64,000 nt of DNA from NCBI RefSeq assembly GCF_947491715.1, contig NZ_CANLKR010000002.1, forward strand, positions 301,133 through 365,132, read 5' to 3'. Position 1 is the stretch's first letter. Every line of letters begins with the position of its first letter. The stretch comes from an uncultured Shewanella sp. GTDB taxonomy: Bacteria > Pseudomonadota > Gammaproteobacteria > Enterobacterales > Shewanellaceae. A program made the translations under genes and the position numbers. The notes beneath the pieces were generated by a model that searched no databases, had not been told where the DNA came from, and worked only from the letters and a program-made list of their open reading frames with translations. Shown piece by piece: positions 9,588-20,052 of the stretch.

Positions 9588-12407
9588 ATGCACCAAGGCA
9601 TCATGAAAGCCTGGCTCGAGTCATCTCACCTGAATGGGGCTAACTCGACCTATGTAGAACAGATGTATGAAGCCTATCAAGAAGACCCTCAGTCAATTCC
9701 AGAAGATTGGCAGACGGTGTTTGATAATCTCCCTTATGTGAATGGTAATTCTGCTGAAGTACCTGAAGCGGTTCACTCTAAAGTTCGAGACTATTTTCGC
9801 AGCCTCGCATTAGAAGGACATCACAAGAGCTCTGCTCGAGTGAGCGATCCTGATGTTGATGCTAAACAAGTCAAAGTCCTGCAACTTATTAATGCTTATC
9901 GATTTCGTGGTCATCAAAGTGCAAACTTAGATCCCCTCGGCTTATGGGATCGCGATAAAGTATCTGAATTGGATCCGAGTTTTCATGGCTTAGACAGCGA
10001 TGACATGCAACGTGAATTTCATACTGGTTCTTTTGCGCACGGTGGCGATACGTTAAAGCTGATTGATCTCGTCAACGCACTCAAGTCCACTTATGGTGGG
10101 TCTATTGGTGCTGAGTATATGCATATTACGGATACTGACGAAAAACGTTGGATCCAGCAGCGTCTTGAGCCTTCATTGGGTCGAGGCCAATATACCACTG
10201 ATGATAAGAAACGTGTGCTAGAAGGCTTGAACGCTGCTGAAGGGTTAGAGAAATACCTTGGCGCCAAATTCCCAGGCGCAAAGCGTTTTTCACTCGAAGG
10301 GGGTGATGCACTTGTCCCTATGATGAGAGAAATCATTTACCGCGCGGGTGATGCTGGCACGAAAGAAGTGGTTATTGGTATGGCTCACCGCGGACGCCTA
10401 AATGTATTGGTGAACGTGCTGGGTAAAAAGCCCTCTGAGCTTTTCGATGAATTTGCGGGTAAACACGAGAGTAACAATGGCTCTGGTGATGTGAAATACC
10501 ATCAAGGCTTCTCATCAGACTTTGAAACCCCCGGCGGTAATGTGCATTTAGCACTCGCCTTTAACCCATCACATCTTGAAATTGTTAATCCTGTGGTCAT
10601 CGGCTCTGTGAGAGCACGTCTTGACAGACGTGGTTGTGATACGGGTTTGCAAGTCTTGCCAATTACCATTCATGGTGATTCAGCCATTACAGGCCAAGGG
10701 ATAGTGCAAGAGACATTTAACATGTCTCAAACTCGTGGTTTTAAGGTGGGCGGTAGCATTCGCATTGTGGTGAATAACCAAGTGGGCTTCACAACCTCTA
10801 ATCGTGAAGATGTGCGCTCAACTGAGTACTGCACCGATATCGCGAAAATGGTTCAAGCGCCGATTTTCCACGTGAATGCAGACGATCCAGAAGCGGTGGC
10901 TTTTGTGTCTCAACTGGCTGTTGATTATCGTAACGAATTTAAACGTGATGTGGTCATTGATTTAGTGTGTTATCGCCGTCATGGTCATAACGAAGCGGAT
11001 GAGCCGAGTGCGACTCAACCATTGATGTACGCCAAAATCAAGAAACACCCTACACCTCGTAAAATTTATGCTGAACGTTTGATTGCAGAGCAAACTTTGG
11101 CCAGTGATGATGTCACTGCCATGGTGAATCATTACCGTGATGCACTCGATCAAGGTAATTGTGTCGTTAAAGAACGACGTGCAACGACGCAACACTCAGG
11201 TGACTGGGGACCATATATTGGCGCTGAGTGGCATGATAATTACACAGGCGAAATGCCAATGGCGCGCCTGAAGCACTTAGCGGATAAAATTAGCTATGTG
11301 CCTGAATCACACAAGTTACAATCTCGTGTGGCCAAGATCTATAAAGATCGCTTATTGATGGCACAAGGTGAAAAACCCCTTGATTGGGGGTTTGCTGAAA
11401 CCTTAGCTTATGCGTCTATTTTAGAAGATAACAAACGGATTCGGATCACTGGACAAGATTCCGGTCGTGGTACTTTCTTCCATCGTCATGCGGTGTTACA
11501 TAATCAAAATGATGCGACGGCTTATTTACCTCTGCGTAACATCAGTGAAGAGCAAGGCCCCATTGATATTACCGACTCTGTGTTATCTGAAGCGTCAGTA
11601 CTTGCCTTTGAATATGGTTATGCTACCGCTGAGCCGAGTGGCTTAACCCTTTGGGAAGCCCAATTTGGTGATTTTGCTAACTGTGCTCAAGTGGTGATTG
11701 ATCAATTCTTGTCATCGGGTGAGCAAAAGTGGGGACGCTTATGTGGTCTCACTATGTTGCTGCCTCATGGCTATGAAGGTCAAGGTCCTGAGCATTCGAG
11801 TGCCCGTTTAGAGCGTTTTTTACAGTTATGTGCTAACCATAATATGCAAGTGTGTATTCCATCGACACCTGCTCAGGTTTACCACATGCTTCGCCGTCAA
11901 GTGGTGCGTCCTATGCGCCGTCCTTTGGTGGTGATGTCACCGAAATCACTGCTTCGTCATCCATTAGCGGTGTCAAGTATGGAAGAGCTTGCCGAAGGCA
12001 CGTTTAAGAATGTGATTGGTGAAATCGATAGCTTGGATGCCAGTAACGTCGATCGCGTCGTGTTTTGTAGTGGTAAAGTGTATTTTGAACTACTGGAAAA
12101 ACGTCGTAAAAACAATATTGATAATGTTGCCCTTATTCGCGTTGAACAGTTATACCCGTTCCCACGTGAAGAAGCGTTAGCCGCGTTAAGCGATTATAGC
12201 CATGTGACCGATTTTGTTTGGTGTCAAGAAGAGCCACAAAACCAAGGTGCTTGGTATTGCAGTCAGCATCACTTCCGTGGGGTTATCCCTACTGGAGCCG
12301 AGCTGAGTTATGCGGGTCGTGATGCATCTGCCGCACCTGCTTGTGGTTATCCGGCTTTGCATGCAGAGCAACAAGAATCTTTGATTAATAGCGCATTAAA
12401 ACTCTAG
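9588..12407 (+). CDS. sucA: 2-oxoglutarate dehydrogenase E1 component
   Basis: Thiamine diphosphate-dependent decarboxylase of the 2-oxoglutarate dehydrogenase complex; it transfers the succinyl group to the lipoyl arm of SucB. The protein has 939 residues, close to the 933 of E. coli. The N-terminus (MKAWLESSHLNGANSTYVEQ from residue 6) is the E2-binding segment. Active-site motifs include GMAHRGRLNVL, NPSHLEIVNPVVIGSVRA, HGDSAITGQGIVQET and VNNQVGFTTS with the GDxxN-like ThDP/Mg site (NADDPEAVAFV). The C-terminal half has SGRGTFFHRHAV and GYEGQGPEHSSARLERFLQ. AAGGA lies 8 nt upstream of the ATG. Separated from sdhB by 208 bp with hairpins, it may also be expressed from its own promoter. Confidence 0.98.
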   Translation: MHQGIMKAWLESSHLNGANSTYVEQMYEAYQEDPQSIPEDWQTVFDNLPYVNGNSAEVPEAVHSKVRDYFRSLALEGHHKSSARVSDPDVDAKQVKVLQLINAYRFRGHQSANLDPLGLWDRDKVSELDPSFHGLDSDDMQREFHTGSFAHGGDTLKLIDLVNALKSTYGGSIGAEYMHITDTDEKRWIQQRLEPSLGRGQYTTDDKKRVLEGLNAAEGLEKYLGAKFPGAKRFSLEGGDALVPMMREIIYRAGDAGTKEVVIGMAHRGRLNVLVNVLGKKPSELFDEFAGKHESNNGSGDVKYHQGFSSDFETPGGNVHLALAFNPSHLEIVNPVVIGSVRARLDRRGCDTGLQVLPITIHGDSAITGQGIVQETFNMSQTRGFKVGGSIRIVVNNQVGFTTSNREDVRSTEYCTDIAKMVQAPIFHVNADDPEAVAFVSQLAVDYRNEFKRDVVIDLVCYRRHGHNEADEPSATQPLMYAKIKKHPTPRKIYAERLIAEQTLASDDVTAMVNHYRDALDQGNCVVKERRATTQHSGDWGPYIGAEWHDNYTGEMPMARLKHLADKISYVPESHKLQSRVAKIYKDRLLMAQGEKPLDWGFAETLAYASILEDNKRIRITGQDSGRGTFFHRHAVLHNQNDATAYLPLRNISEEQGPIDITDSVLSEASVLAFEYGYATAEPSGLTLWEAQFGDFANCAQVVIDQFLSSGEQKWGRLCGLTMLLPHGYEGQGPEHSSARLERFLQLCANHNMQVCIPSTPAQVYHMLRRQVVRPMRRPLVVMSPKSLLRHPLAVSSMEELAEGTFKNVIGEIDSLDASNVDRVVFCSGKVYFELLEKRRKNNIDNVALIRVEQLYPFPREEALAALSDYSHVTDFVWCQEEPQNQGAWYCSQHHFRGVIPTGAELSYAGRDASAAPACGYPALHAEQQESLINSALKL

Positions 12408-12438
12408 TAATAGACATATTTTAAAAGGATAGTGATCC

Positions 12439-13623
12439 ATGAGTATCGACATTAAGGTACCCGTACTACCAGAATCTGTTGCTGATGCAACAATTGCCAC
12501 TTGGCATGTTCAAGCCGGTGAGCAAGTGTCTCGCGATCAAAATTTGGTTGATATTGAAACCGATAAAGTAGTGTTAGAAGTGGTTGCCCCTGAAGATGGG
12601 CACATTGTAGAGTTTTTAGCTGAAGAAGGTGACACCGTTCTTGGTGAAGCGTTAATTGCTAAATTTGTCGCCGGTGCGACAGCAGGCCAAGAAGTCACGA
12701 AAGCGGAAGCGGAAGCGGCTGTACCTGCACCAGAAGCGACAGATGAAAGCAGTGATGCATTAAGCCCCTCTGTACGTCGTTTAATTGCTGAGCATAATGT
12801 CGATGCCAGCAAGCTTAAAGGCACTGGGGTGGGTGGACGAATAACAAAAGACGATGTTGAGTCTTTTGTTAAAGCACAAGCTAAACCTGCAGCAGCCCCT
12901 GTTGCGGTTGCGCCATTAGCTGAGCGTAGCGAAAAACGTGTGCCGATGACACGTTTGCGTAAAACGATTGCAACGCGGTTATTAGAAGCGAAGAATTCAA
13001 CGGCCATGTTAACGACATTCAATGAAGTTAATATGAAGCCCATCATGGATATTCGTAAGCAATATCAAGAAGTGTTTGAAAAGCGTCATGGTATTCGTTT
13101 GGGCTTTATGTCTTTCTACATAAAGGCTGTTACTGAAGCGCTGAAACGTTTCCCAGATGTGAATGCCTCTATCGATGGTGATGATATCGTTTATCATAAC
13201 TATTTTGACGTGAGCATCGCGGTTTCAACCCCTCGTGGTCTTGTGACGCCTGTATTGCGTGACACTGATACCATGAACTTGGCTGAAATTGAAAAAGCCG
13301 TACGTGAACTGGCCATTAAAGGTCGTGATGGCAAGCTGTCGGTTGCCGATATGACAGGCGGTAACTTTACCGTGACTAATGGTGGTGTGTTCGGCTCATT
13401 GATGTCAACACCTATCCTGAACCTACCGCAAAGTGCTATTCTTGGCATGCATGCCATTAAAGATCGCCCTATGGCGGTGAATGGTCAAGTTGAAATCTTG
13501 CCCATGATGTACCTCGCATTATCTTATGACCACCGTATTGTTGATGGTCGTGAGTCTGTTGGCTTCTTGGTTGCGATTAAAGACTTCCTTGAAGATCCAA
13601 CACGTCTGTTGCTTGACTTGTAA
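12439..13623 (+). CDS. sucB: Dihydrolipoyllysine succinyltransferase (2-oxoglutarate dehydrogenase E2)
   Basis: Core of the 2-oxoglutarate dehydrogenase complex; passes succinyl from lipoyl-lysine to CoA. One lipoyl domain at residues 1-77 carries Lys43 in [10 protein letters not shown]. An Ala/Pro/Glu-rich linker leads to the peripheral subunit-binding domain ([20 protein letters not shown], about 109-145) and then the catalytic domain from about 165. The active-site His and Asp are in [15 protein letters not shown] near residue 365. A single lipoyl domain and 394 residues distinguish it from the longer pyruvate dehydrogenase E2. It lies 31 nt after sucA with AAAAGGA upstream. E3 (lpd) is not in the window. 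Confidence 0.97.
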   Translation: MSIDIKVPVLPESVADATIATWHVQAGEQVSRDQNLVDIETDKVVLEVVAPEDGHIVEFLAEEGDTVLGEALIAKFVAGATAGQEVTKAEAEAAVPAPEATDESSDALSPSVRRLIAEHNVDASKLKGTGVGGRITKDDVESFVKAQAKPAAAPVAVAPLAERSEKRVPMTRLRKTIATRLLEAKNSTAMLTTFNEVNMKPIMDIRKQYQEVFEKRHGIRLGFMSFYIKAVTEALKRFPDVNASIDGDDIVYHNYFDVSIAVSTPRGLVTPVLRDTDTMNLAEIEKAVRELAIKGRDGKLSVADMTGGNFTVTNGGVFGSLMSTPILNLPQSAILGMHAIKDRPMAVNGQVEILPMMYLALSYDHRIVDGRESVGFLVAIKDFLEDPTRLLLDL

Positions 13624-13649
13624 GTTTAAGTTCAGACAGTACCCTCGTG

Positions 13650-13669
13650 GCAGGCTCGACTGGGCCTGC
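13650..13669 (+). repeat. Small hairpin between sucB and sucC
   Basis: Inverted repeat GCAGGC/GCCTGC with an 8-nt loop in the 80-bp gap between sucB and sucC. There is no T run, so it is more likely an mRNA processing or stability element than a terminator. Confidence 0.4.
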
Positions 13670-13703
13670 TAAACATTGAAAAGTAGTATACGGATAGATC
13701 ATC

Positions 13704-14870
13704 ATGAATTTGCATGAGTATCAGGCAAAATCTTTATTTGCCGAATATGGTTTACCAGTGTCAGAAGGTTTTGCATGTGATACAGCTCAAGAAGCTGTTG
13801 AAGCGGCAGGCCATATTGGCGGTGATATGTGGGTTGTTAAGTGTCAAGTACACGCAGGCGGCCGTGGTAAAGCAGGTGGCGTCAAAGTCACTGGCGATAA
13901 AGACGAAATTAGAGCATTTGCTGAACATTGGTTAGGTAAGAATCTTGTTACTTATCAAACTGATGAGAAAGGCCAGCCTGTCGCTAAGATTTTAGTTGAA
14001 AGCTGTACTGACATTGCAAATGAATTATACCTAGGTGCCGTTGTAGACCGTGCGACTCGTCGTGTTGTGTTCATGGCATCAACAGAAGGTGGTGTTGAAA
14101 TTGAAACTGTGGCTGAAGAAACGCCAGAGCTGATCCATAAAGCCATCATCGATCCTTTAGCAGGTCCTCAGCCTTATCAAGCGCGTGATCTTGGCTTCAA
14201 ATTGGGTTTGAACCCAACGCAAATGAAGCAGTTCACTAAGGTGTTCATGGGTCTTGCTAAAATGTTTGAAGATCATGATTTTGCACTGCTTGAAATCAAC
14301 CCTCTGGTTATTACTGATGAAGGTAATATTCATTGTTTAGACGGCAAAATTGGTATCGATGGCAATGCATTATTCCGTCAACCTAAAATCCGTGAAATGC
14401 ATGATCCTTCACAAGATGATGCACGTGAAGCCCATGCGGCTAAATTTGAACTTAATTATGTTGCATTAGACGGTAATGTTGGCTGCATGGTTAACGGTGC
14501 CGGTCTTGCTATGGGGACGATGGATATCGTTAACCTTCACGGTGGCAAGCCAGCAAACTTCTTAGATGTGGGCGGCGGGGCGACGAAAGAGCGTGTTGCT
14601 GAAGCATTTAAAATTATTCTTTCTGATGATAATGTTAAAGCCGTTCTTGTGAATATCTTTGGTGGTATCGTTCGTTGTGACATGATTGCTGAAGGTATCA
14701 TTGGTGCAGTAAAAGAAGTGGGTGTTGAAGTGCCTGTTGTTGTTCGTCTTGAAGGGACGAATGCCGATCTTGGCCGTGAAGTATTGGCTAATTCCGATCT
14801 TGATATCATCGCTGCTACAAGTCTAACTGACGCGGCTGAGCAAGTTGTTAAAGCTGCGGAGGGCAAATAA
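13704..14870 (+). CDS. sucC: Succinyl-CoA synthetase beta subunit (ADP-forming)
   Basis: Nucleotide-binding subunit of succinyl-CoA synthetase, which makes ATP or GTP while converting succinyl-CoA to succinate. The 388 residues match the E. coli length. The ATP-grasp fold begins [20 protein letters not shown], with the phosphate-binding loop [14 protein letters not shown], metal-site residues in [11 protein letters not shown], and the succinate-binding loop [12 protein letters not shown]. The C-terminal flavodoxin-like domain has [16 protein letters not shown] and [16 protein letters not shown]. The TAA stop shares one base with the ATG of sucD (TAATG), so the two subunits are translationally coupled and probably made at equal levels. 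Confidence 0.98.
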   Translation: MNLHEYQAKSLFAEYGLPVSEGFACDTAQEAVEAAGHIGGDMWVVKCQVHAGGRGKAGGVKVTGDKDEIRAFAEHWLGKNLVTYQTDEKGQPVAKILVESCTDIANELYLGAVVDRATRRVVFMASTEGGVEIETVAEETPELIHKAIIDPLAGPQPYQARDLGFKLGLNPTQMKQFTKVFMGLAKMFEDHDFALLEINPLVITDEGNIHCLDGKIGIDGNALFRQPKIREMHDPSQDDAREAHAAKFELNYVALDGNVGCMVNGAGLAMGTMDIVNLHGGKPANFLDVGGGATKERVAEAFKIILSDDNVKAVLVNIFGGIVRCDMIAEGIIGAVKEVGVEVPVVVRLEGTNADLGREVLANSDLDIIAATSLTDAAEQVVKAAEGK

Positions 14871-15742
14871 TGTCTGTCTTAATTAACAAAGATACTAAAG
14901 TTATCTGTCAAGGTTTTACTGGCGGTCAAGGTACTTTCCATTCTGAGCAAGCTATCGATTACGGTACTCAAATGGTCGGTGGTGTGTCTCCAGGAAAAGG
15001 CGGTCAAGTGCATTTAGGGCTTCCCGTTTTTAATACTGTCAAAGATGCTGTTGCGCAAACGGGTGCGACTGCCTCTGTTATCTACGTGCCTGCACCTTTC
15101 TGTAAAGATGCGATTCTAGAAGCAATTGACGGTGGCATCGAGCTTATCGTTTGTATTACTGAAGGGATCCCAACGTTAGATATGCTTCAAGTTAAAGTAA
15201 AACTTGAAGAAACTGGCGTTCGCATGATTGGTCCTAACTGCCCAGGTGTTATCACGCCTGGTGAATGTAAAATTGGGATCATGCCAGGTCACATCCACAA
15301 GCCTGGTAAAGTGGGTATTGTTTCTCGCTCGGGTACATTAACGTACGAAGCGGTTAAGCAAACCACTGATGAAGGTTTCGGTCAATCAACGTGTGTGGGT
15401 ATCGGTGGCGATCCTATTCCTGGCACTAACTTCATCGACGTATTGGAAATGTTCCAAAACGATCCACAAACTGAAGCCATTGTTATGATTGGTGAAATTG
15501 GTGGTACTGCTGAAGAAGAAGCAGCAGAATACATCAAAGCTAACGTGACTAAGCCTGTTGTGTCTTACATTGCGGGTGTAACCGCACCTGAAGGTAAGCG
15601 TATGGGTCATGCTGGTGCCATTATTGCTGGCGGTAAAGGGACGGCAGAAGATAAGTTTGCTGCGCTTGAAGCTGCAGGTGTAACCACAGTGCGTTCACTG
15701 GCTGATATCGGCAGTGCATTGCGGACTAAAACAGGCTGGTAA
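14870..15742 (+). CDS. sucD: Succinyl-CoA synthetase alpha subunit
   Basis: CoA-binding subunit that carries the phosphohistidine intermediate. The Rossmann CoA domain includes [16 protein letters not shown] and GGVSPGKGG; the second domain has [18 protein letters not shown]. The active-site His is residue 247 in [15 protein letters not shown]. At 290 residues it is the usual length. It is the last gene of the sdh-suc operon and is followed 48 nt later by a strong terminator. Confidence 0.98.
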   Translation: MSVLINKDTKVICQGFTGGQGTFHSEQAIDYGTQMVGGVSPGKGGQVHLGLPVFNTVKDAVAQTGATASVIYVPAPFCKDAILEAIDGGIELIVCITEGIPTLDMLQVKVKLEETGVRMIGPNCPGVITPGECKIGIMPGHIHKPGKVGIVSRSGTLTYEAVKQTTDEGFGQSTCVGIGGDPIPGTNFIDVLEMFQNDPQTEAIVMIGEIGGTAEEEAAEYIKANVTKPVVSYIAGVTAPEGKRMGHAGAIIAGGKGTAEDKFAALEAAGVTTVRSLADIGSALRTKTGW

Positions 15743-15789
15743 TATTTGATTGATGGTCAGCCATCATTAAAGGTATTATCTGCATGAAT

Positions 15790-15816
15790 AAAAAAGCGCC
15801 TTTTGGCGCTTTTTTT
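15790..15816 (+). terminator. Rho-independent terminator of the sdh-suc operon
   Basis: Stem AAAAAGCGCC/GGCGCTTTTT (15791-15800 with 15805-15814) with a TTTT loop and a T7 tail. It closes the eight-gene operon. Confidence 0.92.
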
Positions 15817-15945
15817 ATGTGTAGTATATTTTAAATCTAATATGATTGTTTTTTATTATCAAAATACTAACATCAAAATAAAGAACTTATATCAATAAAG
15901 CTATTTTGTTATGGTAGGGATAAGTGAATAAACATTGAGGCTTAA

Positions 15946-16296
15946 ATGAAAAGGACAGCAATATTAGGGCTATTGATTTTTTGTTCTTCTTTTGTGCATG
16001 CTGAGGCGAAATTGGGTGCTCGTGAAGTATTATTGGATAATGATAAAGTACAGATCATTAGGCTGACTTATCCCCCAGGAACGGAGTCAGGTATGCATAC
16101 CCATGATTTCCCCCATCGAGCTGTTTATTTTGTGAAAGGGGGGAAATTACGATTACTCTCTGATAATAATGAGAGTCAGCGACATGTAATCAATATTCCT
16201 GACGGTAAAGCATTTTTTATGCCTAAAGTGGCACATAATGTTATTAACATTGGGGAGACAGAAGTGATTATCATAGAGACTGAGATAAAAAACTAA
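15946..16296 (+). CDS. Secreted cupin-domain protein
   Basis: A 116-residue protein with a signal peptide (MKRTAILGLLIFCSSFVHA, cleavage after FVHA) and a single small cupin barrel. The first cupin motif, PPGTESGMHTHDFPHRAVYF, has the His residues that usually bind a metal. The second is less typical: PDGKAFFMPKVAHNVINIG with one His. The family covers enzymes and binding proteins, so no reaction can be assigned; a periplasmic location is inferred from the signal. It is a stand-alone gene between the TCA terminator and an SDR gene 82 bp downstream. The last cupin His is preserved, so the fold is probably intact. Confidence 0.8.
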   Translation: MKRTAILGLLIFCSSFVHAEAKLGAREVLLDNDKVQIIRLTYPPGTESGMHTHDFPHRAVYFVKGGKLRLLSDNNESQRHVINIPDGKAFFMPKVAHNVINIGETEVIIIETEIKN

Positions 16297-16377
16297 ATTT
16301 ATTGTTTTTGATACAGCTTGTTCGTGCTTTTGTTATTATAGAAGATCGTTTATTTAGCCAAGATTTGAGAGTATTCC

Positions 16378-17073
16378 ATGGAAAAAACAACGAATAGTGT
16401 GTCTAAAACAGTGGTGATCACTGGCGCCAATCGAGGGATTGGTTTAGCCATGGTGGCGATTTATGCGCTTCAAGATTATCAAGTTATCGCCCTTTGTCGG
16501 CAATCCTCCCCTAAATTAGCCTCGCTAGCACATCATAATGTTGAGATTGTGGAGGGTGTTGATGTGTCCACTGAAGCGGGCATAGAAACAATGTTGTCGG
16601 CCATGAATGGCCGCACTGTTGATATTTTAATTAATAATGCGGGTATTTTGCGTGATGAAAGCCTTCAAAACTTGAATTTGCAAACCATCAAGGATCAATT
16701 TCAAATCAATGCAGTTGCTCCTTTACGTGTGACTCATGCTCTGCTTAATTACCTGACATCAGGCAGTAAAATTGCCTTAATCACATCAAGAATGGGCTCA
16801 ATTGCTGATAATGGCTCGGGTGGTCGATATGGTTATCGCATGTCCAAGGCGGCATTGAATGCGGCGGGTGTATCTCTGGCAAAAGATTTAGCGACTGATA
16901 ACATTGCGGTGGGAATTTATCATCCAGGTTACGTGCAAACTGATATGGTGAACTTTAATGGGGATATCAGTAGTGACATTGCAGCATCAAGGATTGTTAA
17001 TCTGATAAAGACGCTGACTTTAGAAGAGTCTGGCGTCTTTAAGCATTCAAATGGCGATATTTTACCGTGGTGA
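16378..17073 (+). CDS. Short-chain dehydrogenase/reductase
   Basis: A 231-residue NAD(P)-dependent oxidoreductase of the classical SDR type. It has the nucleotide motif TGANRGIG (residues 15-22), the structural NNAG near 87, a catalytic Ser in ALITSRMGS and the catalytic pair in YGYRMSKAA. PGYVQTDM follows, as in the C-fold SDRs. It resembles small SDRs that bacteria carry as C-factor/sniffer-like reductases. The substrate is unknown. It appears monocistronic, with a strong terminator 30 bp after the stop. Confidence 0.88.
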   Translation: MEKTTNSVSKTVVITGANRGIGLAMVAIYALQDYQVIALCRQSSPKLASLAHHNVEIVEGVDVSTEAGIETMLSAMNGRTVDILINNAGILRDESLQNLNLQTIKDQFQINAVAPLRVTHALLNYLTSGSKIALITSRMGSIADNGSGGRYGYRMSKAALNAAGVSLAKDLATDNIAVGIYHPGYVQTDMVNFNGDISSDIAASRIVNLIKTLTLEESGVFKHSNGDILPW

Positions 17074-17102
17074 TCTCCTTTTAATAGAAGAATAGATTTT
17101 AT

Positions 17103-17136
17103 AAAAAAGTATGCAATATATCGCATACTTTTTTAT
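17103..17136 (+). terminator. Rho-independent terminator after the SDR gene
   Basis: Perfect 12-bp inverted repeat AAAAAAGTATGC/GCATACTTTTTT (17103-17114 with 17123-17134) with an 8-nt loop. It can act in both directions because of its A and T ends. Confidence 0.85.
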
Positions 17137-17598
17137 TGAACTTACGCTATCATTCTAATGAATAAGCTTTTTTATTTATTTTAATGTATTTTAAAAAATA
17201 GCTTACTAACCTTTACTTTTTGTTTTTTTACATTAATAATAATTAATAAGTATTTACTCTAATTTGATTGTTCTTTACTCTTGGTAACATAGTTAACATA
17301 TAAAGGGGTAAATTTAACATTATTGGTTAGCAAGACCTTTTTAAGGTAATGCATTGTTTTTTCTAGGTATATAATAAAAATAAATTATAATAATAACTTT
17401 CTATCCATAGAACTCTTTCATTATAAGATTGTTTTTTAATAATAACTTTAAGTTGTTGATATCCTCGATTTATTCAAATTAAACTCTTAGAGTTTATTGC
17501 GTTGGTCTGCTTTAATAACGATGTTATATTTTTCTACAGTTCATTCTGTGTAGCCTCCTTATGTGTTTTTTTAAGTCAATATTTTCATTGAGGGTGCT
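17137..17598. other. AT-rich intergenic region, no gene seen
   Basis: About 460 bp, visibly more AT-rich than its surroundings, with many short runs of A and T. No open frame, RNA gene or clear promoter pair could be supported. It probably holds the upstream control of the glycosidase-like gene that follows. Confidence 0.5.
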
Positions 17599-19956
17599 AT
17601 GTTTATTACAGAACGCGATATTCCCATTATTTCAACTGTTGGAAATAATCGAAAAAATTCCATTCATTCAAATGTCTTAATGCTAATGAGTTCAATAATA
17701 CTTTTTGTTTTATTGGTGTTTGTGTCTAAACAGTCTTCAGCTGATCCCATTGGAAAATTAGTCCGTGGTGAAGGAAGTGATGGAGGGTATCTATTTGCTA
17801 CTTCAACCGAAGGGCTATATCAGAAGGTGCCTAAGCTATTTGGCGCTAATGTCCCTTCATTAATGATGATTGAAGATCCTTCACCGATGAAACCAGATGG
17901 TGCTCAGTTTCGTTCTCCTACAGAGTTTGAAGTTAAGGATATTATTGAAACCTTGCAACGTATGGGGGTTAATTTGGTGAGGACCTATCCACCTTCAATT
18001 GCGCAGGGTGGCTTTTCAGATTATATGCATAGTAACGATTACGGCCATCTCACTGGATTTGATGAGAATAAACAAGGGGCCGAGGCGATCACCTTTGATA
18101 GAGCCAACCTGTCTTCACTTAAGAGAACGTTACACTTATTAGAACAATCGGGGATCCAAGTGGTGATCCCTATGATCGATTATTGGTGTTATTGGGGCGG
18201 GATCCAAAATTTTGTTGATTTGGTTGACCATACACCTAAAACTGAAAGTAATCGCTGTTATATCAATCATAAGCCTAATTTAGATAAGGCTAAGGTGAAA
18301 CAGTTTTTAACCAATGAAAAGTACATCAGTGCTTACAAAAGTTACGTTTTAGCGTTAATTTCGGAGTTGGGACAGTTCAAAAATATTATTTGGGAAACAG
18401 GTAATGAGCTCGGTGCTGAGGCGCGGTATAATACTAATGTTGTTTGGCGCAAAGCAGAAGAAGCCGACTTTACTGCAGAGCAGAAAGCGCTGTCGATAAA
18501 CCTCGATAGTTGGACTAAGAACATTGCCGCTTTTATCAAAAAACATGATCCCAACCACCTCTTGATGGATGGTCGTTTCGGCGTCAGTAAACAAAGTATA
18601 TTGGATGATAATATTGATATCTTGTCCAATCACTATTATCAATTTTGGGGAATGGATAGGTTATATGAGTATGACTTAAATAAAATCTCGGCAGTCGTTA
18701 ATGAAGAAATTAATAAAGGAAGAGAAGCTTATAAGAAACCCTACTTTGCAGGTGAGTTTCTTTGTGATGGTGCTTGTACTTATGACTTTATGGATAGATT
18801 CCAACAAGAGTCAGATGAAGGGGTAACGGCATTTGCTGCTTTTTGGAGTTTAAGAGGCCATGCGGATCAGGGACGTAATGCTGATACTGCGTTTAAAGAT
18901 ACAGGGCGAACAGGGCTGTATACCCATTTTGAAGAAAATGGATATTCTGCCTATCACTATCCTGGTTCTGATGTTAATAATAACCCAAAAGAAAGTACGA
19001 CCCAAAGAGAGATCATGCAACGCTTTTCAGAAGCGGCGGTACAATTTTCGGGCATGAAGCGCGACGATTCTTTAGCTAAGGTGCAACGAATTGATTTAGT
19101 GGAAACCTCAGCAGGGACTAAACTTATTTGGTCTGGAGTCGCGGGCGCTGAAGGGTATTGTGTCTATAAAGACGGGCAACTCGTTCAGAATGTAAAATTT
19201 ATCGCCCCAGATGGTAAACAGTTTTCAGGGCTAGATGTGACGGATAAAACGGGTTACAGTGTCACGGCTTATAAGCCGCTTTCTGGAGGGTGTCATGGTA
19301 CTCCAGATGTGCCAGAGAAAAATATTTTTATTTACTGGGATAAGGCCAGTATTGGTTCGCTATCGATAGACGGTCAAGTGGGGAGCGGTGTTTTTTCACA
19401 AACGGCTCAACTTTTTGATGGTACTGTTCCTTTAGCGACACAAGTTCAATATCGTTGTTTTACTTTGGATGTTCAAGGCAATGCTCATGATCAATCTTGT
19501 AACGTTATTGGTCATGGTCAATTTAGCCTCGAACAATTAAACGAGAAAGTCAAAGTGGTAGTTGAAGCGTTCAGTGATGAGCACCAGTTAGTACAAAAAA
19601 TTGAGGCTAATTTACCTTCGGTTCAACCTACACCGACACCGGAACCGATATTAGGCAGTGCATTTCATTGTCCAAAGGGTATTTCTCAGGGAAATAGTTT
19701 ATTAGACAGTGAAAATAATCCTAAATTTGATGGTGGTAACACTTGGCCTTATTATTTAGCCAATAGTGATAATATTGCTAATGCAGATGTGCCGTTTGGT
19801 ACTGTGAAGGCTGAAATAGACTCGAGTAGCCCAAGCTACCATAAAGCCCTTTGCCGTTATCCTGAAGGGACTCGCCAAGCGGCGGGCAGAATACAAGGTT
19901 GTCAGGCAATGAATATGGGATTCTCTGAGCAAGATGGTTGTCAAATGAGGCCATAA
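17599..19956 (+). CDS. Secreted glycosidase-like protein with a TIM-barrel (GH clan A type)
   Basis: A 785-residue exported protein. The N-terminus has a long positively charged lead and a hydrophobic segment (SSIILFVLLVFVSKQSSA, about residues 31-48), so it is either secreted or membrane-anchored. Residues ~75-420 look like a cellulase-like (beta/alpha)8 barrel. The probable acid/base is Glu270 in IIWETGNELG at the end of strand 4, and the probable nucleophile is Glu386 in FAGEFLCDG. After it come a fibronectin-like region (~490-580), another beta-rich part, a PTPTPEP linker (~678) and a Cys-containing C-terminal segment (FHCPKGIS, CRYPEG, GCQAMN, DGCQMRP) that may bind carbohydrate. The polysaccharide target is unknown. 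It is a single gene with no transport or regulator genes beside it. Confidence 0.75.
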   Translation: MFITERDIPIISTVGNNRKNSIHSNVLMLMSSIILFVLLVFVSKQSSADPIGKLVRGEGSDGGYLFATSTEGLYQKVPKLFGANVPSLMMIEDPSPMKPDGAQFRSPTEFEVKDIIETLQRMGVNLVRTYPPSIAQGGFSDYMHSNDYGHLTGFDENKQGAEAITFDRANLSSLKRTLHLLEQSGIQVVIPMIDYWCYWGGIQNFVDLVDHTPKTESNRCYINHKPNLDKAKVKQFLTNEKYISAYKSYVLALISELGQFKNIIWETGNELGAEARYNTNVVWRKAEEADFTAEQKALSINLDSWTKNIAAFIKKHDPNHLLMDGRFGVSKQSILDDNIDILSNHYYQFWGMDRLYEYDLNKISAVVNEEINKGREAYKKPYFAGEFLCDGACTYDFMDRFQQESDEGVTAFAAFWSLRGHADQGRNADTAFKDTGRTGLYTHFEENGYSAYHYPGSDVNNNPKESTTQREIMQRFSEAAVQFSGMKRDDSLAKVQRIDLVETSAGTKLIWSGVAGAEGYCVYKDGQLVQNVKFIAPDGKQFSGLDVTDKTGYSVTAYKPLSGGCHGTPDVPEKNIFIYWDKASIGSLSIDGQVGSGVFSQTAQLFDGTVPLATQVQYRCFTLDVQGNAHDQSCNVIGHGQFSLEQLNEKVKVVVEAFSDEHQLVQKIEANLPSVQPTPTPEPILGSAFHCPKGISQGNSLLDSENNPKFDGGNTWPYYLANSDNIANADVPFGTVKAEIDSSSPSYHKALCRYPEGTRQAAGRIQGCQAMNMGFSEQDGCQMRP

Positions 19957-20016
19957 ATTGAGGAGATAACCAAATGGTCGTTTGCATACAGAAAAGGTAA
20001 ACGTCATTGAAAGAAT

Positions 20017-20052
20017 AAAGCCTCATAGGACATTCACTTATGAGGCTTTTTT
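20017..20052. terminator. Terminator between the convergent glycosidase and AEC genes
   Basis: An 11-bp stem AAAGCCTCATA/TATGAGGCTTT (20017-20027 with 20039-20049) followed by T on the plus strand. It ends the glycosidase-like gene and touches the stop codon of the convergent transporter. Confidence 0.8.

Noticed and set aside
12537..13046. A 169-residue minus-strand frame inside sucB.
   Set aside because: Ser/Thr/Ala-rich antisense shadow of the E2 gene, no ribosome site, no family pattern.
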